Below, piece after piece: positions 1 to 6,453 of a stretch of 64,000 nt of DNA. Each line of letters begins with the position of its first letter. Position 1 is the stretch's first letter. Source of the stretch: Blautia_A aquisgranensis (GTDB lineage Bacteria > Bacillota > Clostridia > Lachnospirales > Lachnospiraceae); contig NZ_JBBMEJ010000015.1 in assembly GCF_040096615.1 (NCBI RefSeq), positions 1-64,000 on the forward strand, read 5' to 3'. The notes beneath the pieces were generated by a model, which had not been told where the DNA came from, made no database searches, and was given only the letters and a program-made list of their open reading frames with translations. A program made the translations under genes and the position numbers.

Positions 1-111
1 AAAGAAATTTTCGAGAATCGTATGTGTTTCACTGTTTAGTTATCAAGGTTTTCCGCTTGTCTGTTTCTCAGACAGCTTGTTTATTTTATCTCGTTCTTAA
101 CTATTTGTCAA
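1..111 (-). promoter_or_regulatory. Promoter and leader of a probable rRNA operon leaving the left edge
   Basis: On the minus strand a -35 TTGACA (111-106) and a -10 TAAAAT (88-83) are 17 bases apart. Downstream lies a leader containing ACCTTGATAACTAAACAG and a run ending at base 1, which resembles the pre-16S leader or spacer sequences of Firmicute rRNA operons. The rRNA itself is outside the window, so the assignment is inferred from leader resemblance and from the neighbouring tRNA genes on the same strand. Confidence 0.6.
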
Positions 112-160
112 GAACTTTTTTTGATTTTTTTGAAGTTTTTTTAACTTCTCAAATCAAAAG

Positions 161-249
161 CGGAGAAGGAGGGATTTGAACCCTCGCGCCGCGTTAACGA
201 CCTACTCCCTTTCCAGGGGAGCCCCTTCGGCCAGCTTGGGTACTTCTCC
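161..249 (-). tRNA. tRNA-Ser (anticodon GGA)
   Basis: The minus strand folds as a class II tRNA: 7-bp acceptor stem GGAGAAG/CTTCTCC with discriminator G, an anticodon loop CTGGAAA giving GGA, a long variable arm, and a T arm with GGTTCAAATCC. The long variable arm and discriminator G fit serine. CCA is not encoded. It lies downstream of a second tRNA-Ser but has its own promoter. Confidence 0.95.
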
Positions 250-311
250 AAATTGTCCTACTCACTAAGTAGTTTCGATATTTATCTGTGTCGTTCTCAG
301 CGACAGGTGAT

Positions 312-340
312 ATTATATCTCGTATATTTTATGTTGTCAA
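312..340 (-). promoter_or_regulatory. Promoter of tRNA-Ser(GGA)
   Basis: Minus-strand -35 TTGACA (340-335) and a perfect -10 TATAAT (317-312), spaced 17 bases, lie about 60 bases upstream of the tRNA-Ser(GGA) gene. Confidence 0.8.
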
Positions 341-387
341 GTACTTTTTTCAACTTTTTTCAAAAGTTTTTATTATGTATTGACTAG

Positions 388-473
388 CGGAGAGAGTGGG
401 ATTCGAACCCACGCGCCCTTGCGGACAAACGGTTTTCAAGACCGCCTCGTTATGACCACTTCGATATCTCTCC
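388..473 (-). tRNA. tRNA-Ser (anticodon UGA)
   Basis: The minus strand folds as a class II tRNA with acceptor stem GGAGAGA/TCTCTCC and discriminator G, an anticodon loop CTTGAAA giving UGA, a long variable arm typical of serine tRNAs, and a T loop with GGTTCGAATCC. CCA is not encoded. Confidence 0.95.
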
Positions 474-521
474 ATATGTTGTTTTCAACATTTTTTGTGC
501 TGTTTTGTCAGCGCATGTTGT

Positions 522-550
522 ATTCTATCATCAAAGGTTCCACATGTCAA
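522..550 (-). promoter_or_regulatory. Promoter of tRNA-Ser(UGA)
   Basis: Minus-strand -35 TTGACA (550-545) and -10 TAGAAT (527-522) with a 17-base spacer, sited in the gap between ispD and the tRNA. It has the same architecture as the other two promoters at this end of the window. Confidence 0.75.
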
Positions 551-578
551 TAACAAATTTGATATTTTTTTCAAAAAA

Positions 579-1277
579 TCAAAACAATTTGAGAAATGCC
601 TCCGCAACAGCCAGATCTTCCGGTGTTGTGATCTTGATATTTCGATAGGAGCCCTCGGAAAAACGGATTTTTACCCCTGTTTCGTGCTCTGCCACCATGG
701 CATCATCTGTAATTCCTGTCATATTCTTTTCACGAATACTGGTATATGCGTCATAAATCAGAGAATATCTGAATATCTGAGGGGTCTGAACAATCCATAC
801 ATTACTGCGATCCGGAGTCTCTTTTACATTACCCTCATCATCTGCGATCTTAACAGTATCCTTGGAAGGCATACCAACAACACTTGCCCCTGTCTCAGCA
901 GCTGCAGCAAGTCCTCTTTCAATGATAGCATTATCAATAAACGGTCTGGCTCCGTCATGGATCAGTACATAGTCCGTATCCCGGCACACACTAAGCCCCT
1001 CATAAACGGAATCATACCGCTCTTTTCCACCGCTGACTACAGCAGAAACCTTTGTGAAACCATATTTTTTCACAATTTCTTCCTTACACCAGTCAATATG
1101 CTCTTCTCCTGTAACAAGGATAATATTTCTGATCAGCGGACTTTCCTGGAAACAGCGCAGAGAATAGCAGAGTACAGGCATTCCGCCCAGCTCTATAAAC
1201 TGCTTCTGTATTTTGCTGTGCATTCTTTTTCCCTGGCCTGCTGCCAGGACAATGGCTGTATTTCTGCATTCTTTCAT
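579..1277 (-). CDS. ispD: 2-C-methyl-D-erythritol 4-phosphate cytidylyltransferase
   Basis: IspD transfers CMP from CTP to methylerythritol 4-phosphate, the third step of the MEP isoprenoid pathway, in the cytosol. The 232-residue protein has the usual family length. The N-terminal nucleotide-binding loop LAAGQGKRM is at residues 11-19, followed by the conserved K25-Q26, the GGKERYDSV segment at 83-91 and HDGARPF at 107-113. It is the last gene of a minus-strand tsaD-ispD group with a 16-base gap, and may be co-transcribed with rnz. The next elements downstream are the tRNA-Ser genes, which have separate promoters. There is no sign of fusion to IspF. Confidence 0.93.
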   Translation of the reverse strand: MKECRNTAIVLAAGQGKRMHSKIQKQFIELGGMPVLCYSLRCFQESPLIRNIILVTGEEHIDWCKEEIVKKYGFTKVSAVVSGGKERYDSVYEGLSVCRDTDYVLIHDGARPFIDNAIIERGLAAAAETGASVVGMPSKDTVKIADDEGNVKETPDRSNVWIVQTPQIFRYSLIYDAYTSIREKNMTGITDDAMVAEHETGVKIRFSEGSYRNIKITTPEDLAVAEAFLKLF

Positions 1278-1293
1278 CTGCTTTACCTCGTTT

Positions 1294-2313
1294 TTATCTT
1301 TCTCCGAGTTTCAGGTTCGGTACGGCGTTCAGATCCCAACTGTGCCGTGTTCCCTTAATATATTCATAGTATGCTGCTACTCCGATCATTGCTGCATTAT
1401 CCGTACAGAAAATCGGTGACGGACGATAAAACTTATAGCCATGCTCTTCACATGCCTTTTCCATGGCAGCCCGAAGTGCTCCGTTAGAAGCCACTCCACC
1501 TGCGATTGCTACTTTTTTCATGCCAAAATCAGCTGCTGCCTGCATGGTATGCTCCACCAGCACGTCAACAACCGCTTTCTGGAAGGATGCCGCGATATCA
1601 GCACGGTTCACTTCCTCACCTTTCATTTTTGCACCGTTCAGATAATTCAGCACTGCGGATTTCACGCCGCTGAAGCTGAAATCATATGGATTTCCGTCAA
1701 TTTTGGCACGTGGAAACTCAATAGCATCCGGATTTCCCTCTTTCGCCAGTTTATCAATCTTCGGACCGCCCGGATATCCCAGCCCAATGGCACGTGCAAC
1801 CTTATCAAAGGCTTCTCCTGCCGCATCATCTCTGGTACGTCCCAGGATTTCAAACTGTCCATAGTCCTTTACAATTACAAGATGTGTATGTCCGCCGGAT
1901 ACGATTGCACAGAGGAACGGCGGTTCCAGATCCGGATGTTCAATATAGTTAGCGGAAACGTGTCCTTCAATATGATGTACACCCACAAGCGGCAGATTTC
2001 TGGCATAAGCGATGGCCTTAGCCTCTGCAACGCCTACAAGAAGCGCACCTACAAGACCCGGTCCGTATGTTACACCGATCGCGTCAATATCATCCAGAGT
2101 CACACCAGCATCATCCAATGCCTCCTGGATCACCTCATTGATTCTTTCTATATGATTTCTGGAAGCGATCTCCGGAACTACGCCTCCATACAGTTTATGA
2201 ATCTCGATCTGGGATGAGATCACATTGGACAAAACAGTCCTGCCGTTTTTTACAACAGAGGCTGCGGTCTCATCACAGGAGCTCTCAATACCAAGAATTA
2301 ATGTATCTTTCAT
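1294..2313 (-). CDS. tsaD: tRNA N6-threonylcarbamoyladenosine transferase TsaD
   Basis: TsaD transfers the threonylcarbamoyl group to A37 of tRNAs that read ANN codons, working with TsaB and TsaE. The protein has 339 residues, as expected. It opens with the ASKHA-fold signature GIESSCDETA (8-17), carries the metal-ligand motif HIEGH (H114, H118), the SGGHTHL segment and a later AIAGGVASNG phosphate loop. Three bases separate it from the rnz stop upstream. Its partners tsaB and tsaE lie in the next operon on the same strand, so the three t6A-assembly genes are clustered here. Confidence 0.96.
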   Translation of the reverse strand: MKDTLILGIESSCDETAASVVKNGRTVLSNVISSQIEIHKLYGGVVPEIASRNHIERINEVIQEALDDAGVTLDDIDAIGVTYGPGLVGALLVGVAEAKAIAYARNLPLVGVHHIEGHVSANYIEHPDLEPPFLCAIVSGGHTHLVIVKDYGQFEILGRTRDDAAGEAFDKVARAIGLGYPGGPKIDKLAKEGNPDAIEFPRAKIDGNPYDFSFSGVKSAVLNYLNGAKMKGEEVNRADIAASFQKAVVDVLVEHTMQAAADFGMKKVAIAGGVASNGALRAAMEKACEEHGYKFYRPSPIFCTDNAAMIGVAAYYEYIKGTRHSWDLNAVPNLKLGER

Positions 2314-2316
2314 TTT

Positions 2317-3228
2317 TCAGTCCTCTTCAAAATTCAGTTCCACACTTTTTCCATCCTTACCTGGCCATGCCTTTGGAAAAATCTCACGGACTGTATCCAT
2401 GTAATCATCCGGTCTTACCAGTGACGGACTATAATGTGTGAGCCACATTTCACCAACTCCCGCATCACGGGCAAGAGTTGCAGCCTCACGGAATGTCATG
2501 TGCTTATAGCCTTTTGCTTTTTCGATCTTATCGTCTTCTCCGTACATTCCCTCACAGATAAAAAGATCGGAATCTTTGGCATTTCGCAGAATCGATTCTG
2601 TCGGTCTTGTATCTGTGGTATAGGTAAGCTTAATTCCTTTTCGTGGAGGACCAAGTACCATATCCGGAGTATAGACCCTGCCTTCAGCTTCTACAGTCTG
2701 CCCCTTCTGAAGCGGATTCCAGAATTTCAGCGGTATCTCATGCTCTCTGGCACTGTCCGGAGAAAATTTTCCCTGGCGCAATATCTCAAGTGTATAACCA
2801 TAGCATACAACATTATGATTTACCCGGAACGCAGTGATCCGGTAGCCATTCAGCTCCAGAACCTCTTCCGGCTTCGTAATCTCAATAAAACGGAGTTCAA
2901 AAGGCAGTTCCGGTGCAATAACACGAAGTGCGTTTACCACACGTTCCAGTCCTCTTGGGCCGATCAGGGTCAGCGGCTCTGTACGGTCCGCATTTCCCAT
3001 AGTCAGAAGAAGCCCCGGAAGTCCGCTGATGTGATCCCCATGATAATGCGTAAAACAAATCACGTCGATGGGCTTGAAACTCCATCCCTTTTCCTTGATG
3101 GCTACCTGCGTTCCCTCTCCGCAGTCGATCATCAGACTGCTGCCGTTATAGCGGGTCATCAGAGCTGTAAGCCACCTTCGCGGTAGTGGCATCATTCCAC
3201 CGCAGCCAAGTAAACAAACATCTAACAT
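2317..3228 (-). CDS. rnz: Ribonuclease Z-type metallo-beta-lactamase-fold nuclease
   Basis: RNase Z removes the 3' trailer from tRNA precursors. The metal-binding HxHxDH motif is at residues 61-66 (HYHGDH), and further conserved histidines lie in NHNVVCYG and in LTHYSPS. The start chosen is the ATG at 3228, giving 303 residues, because it begins directly with the conserved MLDVCLLGCGG strand and has an AAGAGG ribosome binding site; an in-frame upstream start would add 13 unconserved residues. It is the first gene of the rnz-tsaD-ispD group, which links tRNA maturation to tRNA modification. Confidence 0.88.
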   Translation of the reverse strand: MLDVCLLGCGGMMPLPRRWLTALMTRYNGSSLMIDCGEGTQVAIKEKGWSFKPIDVICFTHYHGDHISGLPGLLLTMGNADRTEPLTLIGPRGLERVVNALRVIAPELPFELRFIEITKPEEVLELNGYRITAFRVNHNVVCYGYTLEILRQGKFSPDSAREHEIPLKFWNPLQKGQTVEAEGRVYTPDMVLGPPRKGIKLTYTTDTRPTESILRNAKDSDLFICEGMYGEDDKIEKAKGYKHMTFREAATLARDAGVGEMWLTHYSPSLVRPDDYMDTVREIFPKAWPGKDGKSVELNFEED

Positions 3229-3329
3229 ATTTTTCCTCTTTTCCTGTTCTGTGGCAAAGTTTAGCACAATTATCCATCCAAAACAAGCGTCACAAAAACA
3301 CCTCGCGGAATATTACCAGTGAACAATAA

Positions 3330-3770
3330 CTATCTGCCGGCTGTACGCGTCATAAGAATGGCATCCTCTGTAGGGTCCGTATAATATGCTTTTCGCAGTC
3401 CGTCTCTTACAAAGCCCTGCCGCTCATAAAGCCGGATCGCTGTTTCGTTGCCGGCCCGTACCTCCAGATGGATCATGGTGATTCCCCGTTCTTCCGCCAG
3501 GCGTGCCATGCTTTCCATAAGAAAGTTTCCGATTCCTTCCCGCTGGCGTTCTTTTCTGACGGCAACATTCGTCACATCGCCCTCATCCAGAACAGTAAGA
3601 AGCCCGCAGTACCCCAGAATCTGCCCTTTTTCTTCCACAACAAGAAACATGGCATTATCCTTCATAAGGAAAGTCAGAAATCCCTCTTTTGTCCAGGGAA
3701 CAGAAAAAAGTTCTTCTTCGATCTCCATGACCTGTTCCAGGTCATCTACCAGCATCTCCCGTAAGATCAT
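3330..3770 (-). CDS. rimI: Ribosomal-protein-S18-alanine N-acetyltransferase RimI-like
   Basis: A 146-residue single-domain GNAT acetyltransferase. The acetyl-CoA-binding motif A reads RKERQREGIG, preceded by the beta-4 strand GDVTNVAV, and the C-terminal RLYERQGFV segment is typical of RimI. RimI acetylates the N-terminal alanine of ribosomal protein S18 in E. coli; substrates in Firmicutes are less certain. It overlaps the end of tsaB by 4 bases, and the rimI-tsaB-tsaE order is a common bacterial arrangement, which supports the call over a generic GNAT. Confidence 0.88.
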   Translation of the reverse strand: MILREMLVDDLEQVMEIEEELFSVPWTKEGFLTFLMKDNAMFLVVEEKGQILGYCGLLTVLDEGDVTNVAVRKERQREGIGNFLMESMARLAEERGITMIHLEVRAGNETAIRLYERQGFVRDGLRKAYYTDPTEDAILMTRTAGR

Positions 3771-4486
3771 GCTTTTTCCTCTTCGGCCTTCAGCTTCTGG
3801 GCACGCTCTCTTTCAGCCTGTGACACACGTAAGTAGTCCGGTTTGTGCTCAGATGCTATTTCTGTTCTGCCTTCTTTACAGTAAATAACACCCAGTGCTC
3901 CCACCGCGCCAGCTCTCTGTCTGGAAAGATGTGCAGGTGCGAATGAAAACGGTACCTGCAGCTTCTCCGCTATGATCTCTTTAAAAACAGGAACACCATC
4001 TCCCAGGAAAGTTACCGGCTCTTTCATCTCATCCAGCATGGAAAGAAGCTCTTCGATTCCCACTGCCATCTGATCTTTCACAATTACAAGCTTATGGTTC
4101 TCATAACGGTAAATACCTGTGTAGACCTGTTTTCTTCTGGCATCCATGATCGGACAGATCAATCCACTCACATCATAAAGATTATATGCCAGTGCCTCCA
4201 CCGTCGGAATCGCTGCCAGCGGCTTATCAAGTGCGAGGCCAAGTCCCTTGGCTGTTGCTGAACCGATACGAAGTCCGGTAAAAGATCCCGGTCCCTTGGC
4301 TACCGCAATGGCATCAATTGTTTTCAAATCCAGCTCCGTCATCTTCACGATCTCATCCAGCATTGGGAGAAGTGTCTGTGAATGTGTCTTCTTATAATTA
4401 ACGGTATATTCCGCCACCAGTGTATCATCCTCCACAACTGCTACGGATGCCACGATTCCGGAACTGTCCAGTGCTAAAACTCTCAT
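3767..4486 (-). CDS. tsaB: tRNA threonylcarbamoyladenosine biosynthesis protein TsaB
   Basis: TsaB is the inactive ASKHA-fold partner that dimerises with TsaD in t6A synthesis. The 239-residue protein begins MRVLALDSSG and contains GPGSFTGLRIG (near residue 65), the diagnostic TsaB motif, plus PIMDARRKQVY. It overlaps tsaE by 4 bases upstream and rimI by 4 bases downstream, indicating translational coupling within the operon. Confidence 0.95.
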   Translation of the reverse strand: MRVLALDSSGIVASVAVVEDDTLVAEYTVNYKKTHSQTLLPMLDEIVKMTELDLKTIDAIAVAKGPGSFTGLRIGSATAKGLGLALDKPLAAIPTVEALAYNLYDVSGLICPIMDARRKQVYTGIYRYENHKLVIVKDQMAVGIEELLSMLDEMKEPVTFLGDGVPVFKEIIAEKLQVPFSFAPAHLSRQRAGAVGALGVIYCKEGRTEIASEHKPDYLRVSQAERERAQKLKAEEEKA

Positions 4487-4923
4487 TCTGTCTCTTCTCC
4501 TCTCTCCCTGATGGTGATCTTTCTGTAATCAAAGCCTTTCTCAAGGTCTTTCTCAATCGTAACCTCGATTCTTTTTTCCGGAAGTATCTCTTCGATCAGC
4601 TCTGCCCATTCGATCAGGCAGATTCCTTTTCCGAAAAAGTAATCGTCGTATCCGATTTCTTCCATTTCTTCGATATCACCGATACGGTATACATCAAAAT
4701 GATAAAACGGCAGCCGCCCATCTTCATATTCCTGAATAATGGTAAACGTAGGACTGTTCACAGGCTCTGTGATTCCAAGGCCCGCTGCCACACCCTGCGT
4801 AAACACGGTTTTTCCGACACCAAGGTCGCCTGTCAGTGTATAGATCTGACCCGGTTCTGCATTCGTTCCTATCTTCTTTCCCACCTCGAAGGTTTCCCTG
4901 GGACTGTGTGTTTCTATGATCAT
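4483..4923 (-). CDS. tsaE: tRNA threonylcarbamoyladenosine biosynthesis ATPase TsaE
   Basis: TsaE is the P-loop ATPase that drives turnover of the TsaB-TsaD complex. The Walker A loop GDLGVGKT is at residues 32-39, followed by NSPTFTI and the FYHFDVYRI segment typical of the family. I chose the ATG at 4923 (146 residues) because AGGTGG lies five bases upstream; an earlier in-frame start adds a lysine-rich stub. It is the first gene of tsaE-tsaB-rimI and is divergent from the cyclophilin gene. Confidence 0.93.
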   Translation of the reverse strand: MIIETHSPRETFEVGKKIGTNAEPGQIYTLTGDLGVGKTVFTQGVAAGLGITEPVNSPTFTIIQEYEDGRLPFYHFDVYRIGDIEEMEEIGYDDYFFGKGICLIEWAELIEEILPEKRIEVTIEKDLEKGFDYRKITIRERGEETE

Positions 4924-4939
4924 ATTTTCCACCTTTTTC

Positions 4940-4989
4940 TTGCACAATTATTCTTTGCATATTATAATAGAGCGAACAGCGAAATACAA
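4940..4989. promoter_or_regulatory. Overlapping divergent promoters for tsaE (-) and the cyclophilin gene (+)
   Basis: The shared core ATTATAAT at 4961-4968 serves both strands. Plus strand: -35 TTGCAC (4940-4945), 17 bases, -10 TATAAT (4963-4968). Minus strand: -35 TTGTAT (4989-4984), 17 bases, -10 TATAAT (4966-4961). The two -10 elements overlap, so polymerase cannot occupy both at once. Confidence 0.75.
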
Positions 4990-5016
4990 TACTTTTTGAA
5001 AAGGAGTGCGAAAACT

Positions 5017-5535
5017 ATGGCAAATCCTATCGTTACCATTACAATGGAAAATGGCGATGTAATGAAAGCCGAATTATATCCGGAAGTTGCCCCGAACACA
5101 GTAAATAACTTCATCAGCCTTATTAAAAAAGGCTTTTATGATGGTCTCATCTTCCACCGTGTTATCAACGGATTCATGATCCAGGGCGGATGCCCGGACG
5201 GAACCGGTATGGGCGGCCCTGGATACAGCATCAAGGGTGAGTTTTCCCAGAACCGTTTCAAGAACGATCTGAAGCATACACCAGGCGTTCTTTCCATGGC
5301 AAGAGCCATGCATCCGAACTCTGCGGGAAGCCAGTTCTTCATCATGCACAAGGCTGCTCCGCATCTTGACGGAAGCTACGCTGCTTTTGGTCAGATCATC
5401 GAGGGAATGGATGTTGTGAATGCGATTGCTGAGACAGACACAGATTACAGTGACCGTCCTCTTGACGAGCAGAAAATCAAATCCATGACAGTAGATACTT
5501 TTGGTGTTGATTATCCGGAACCGGAGAAATGCTGA
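5017..5535 (+). CDS. Peptidyl-prolyl cis-trans isomerase, cyclophilin type
   Basis: A cytosolic cyclophilin catalysing proline isomerisation in protein folding. It has 172 residues from the ATG at 5017, preceded by AAGGAG at 5001-5006; longer upstream extensions read through tsaE antisense and are not credible. Active-site motifs include FHRVI.GFMIQGG (near 45-57), the MARAMHPNSAGSQFFI segment and HLDGSYAAFG. No signal peptide is present, so it is the cytosolic PpiB-like type. It is a single gene ended by a strong bidirectional terminator. Confidence 0.93.
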   Translation: MANPIVTITMENGDVMKAELYPEVAPNTVNNFISLIKKGFYDGLIFHRVINGFMIQGGCPDGTGMGGPGYSIKGEFSQNRFKNDLKHTPGVLSMARAMHPNSAGSQFFIMHKAAPHLDGSYAAFGQIIEGMDVVNAIAETDTDYSDRPLDEQKIKSMTVDTFGVDYPEPEKC

Positions 5536-5550
5536 TAAGTTAAAAAGCAT

Positions 5551-5634
5551 AAAAAAGTCCCCTGAAAGGCAGATTTCCCAGACTGATATATTTCTATATA
5601 AATGTCTGACATCTGATCTTTCCGGGGATTTTTA
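5551..5634. terminator. Bidirectional terminator between the cyclophilin gene and the YigZ gene
   Basis: An extended hairpin pairs GTCCCCTGAAAG near 5557 with CTTTCCGGGGAT ending near 5630. It has A-runs on the left and T-runs on the right, so it can end transcription from both converging genes. Confidence 0.8.
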
Positions 5635-5641
5635 TAATCTG

Positions 5642-6298
5642 TTACGCATCAAAAGTTTTTACTTCACCGTTTACTTTTGCAAAATAAAGCTCTGCATCTT
5701 TGTGAAGACCTGCTCTTCCGTTCGTTCCTTCTGTGATCGCTTTCTTCACTTCCTCAATCTGGTCATCCGGCACAAGAAGCTTCAGCACTACCTTGTCCGT
5801 GTATTCCGAATCCAGGATCGGAAGATTTCTCTCTCCTGCTATGTACTGGATCTTTCCGATTCCTGTATAATCAGTTGTTACCTCCAGGGAAATTCCATGA
5901 TGCTTCTCGATTACGGTACTTGCTGCCAGTCCTGCCTGCACAGCGCCCGAATATGCACGTACAAGTCCGCCGGTTCCCAGAAGTACTCCGCCAAAATATC
6001 TGGTCACGACGATCGCCACATTATAGATCCCTGCCCCCAGCAACACATCCAGCATCGGTCTTCCGGCTGTTCCGGACGGTTCCCCGTCATCGCTGCATCT
6101 GGTCGCTTCCCGGTTCATTCCTACAGAATACACATAACAGTTATGTCTGGCATCCCAGTACTTCTTCTTCATTTCTTCTATAAAAGCAAGCGCCTCTTCT
6201 TCTGTCTCTACAGGACGGACAGTTGCGATAAAACGGGACTTCTTCTCCACCAGCTCGCCTTCTCCGCCTTCATATATGGTTTTATAATGTTCCAGCAT
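5642..6298 (-). CDS. YigZ/IMPACT family protein
   Basis: A 218-residue protein of the YigZ family (UPF0029, IMPACT N-terminal domain plus a C-terminal ferredoxin-like domain). The signature SDDGEPSGTAGRPML and the following TRYFGGVLLGTGGLVRAYSGA segment are clear. The eukaryotic relative IMPACT inhibits GCN2; the bacterial role is unsettled, with ribosome- or translation-related suggestions. It is monocistronic, convergent with the cyclophilin gene and divergent from the penicillin-binding protein gene. Confidence 0.9.
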   Translation of the reverse strand: MLEHYKTIYEGGEGELVEKKSRFIATVRPVETEEEALAFIEEMKKKYWDARHNCYVYSVGMNREATRCSDDGEPSGTAGRPMLDVLLGAGIYNVAIVVTRYFGGVLLGTGGLVRAYSGAVQAGLAASTVIEKHHGISLEVTTDYTGIGKIQYIAGERNLPILDSEYTDKVVLKLLVPDDQIEEVKKAITEGTNGRAGLHKDAELYFAKVNGEVKTFDA

Positions 6299-6418
6299 AA
6301 TTCATGCCTCCATTTTTCAGACTTTTTCTTATTGTATAATAATTATCTTCATTGCACAATGTATAAGATATCGTGAATTGTGAAATTTTTTTTAAGGGTT
6401 TATTTAGTATTGCAGATT

Positions 6419-6448
6419 TGATATAATGGAACGGATTATAAAGGAGGA
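6419..6448 (+). promoter_or_regulatory. Extended -10 promoter and ribosome binding site of the PBP gene
   Basis: TG-A-TATAAT (6419-6427) is an extended -10 element with no convincing -35. AAGGAGGA (6441-6448) sits five bases before the ATG at 6454. Confidence 0.6.
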
Positions 6449-6453
6449 ATAAC

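Noticed and set aside
120..160. Terminator after tRNA-Ser(GGA)
   Set aside because: GAAGTT/AACTTC can pair, but on the transcribed strand it is followed by A rather than T, so it is not a normal terminator.
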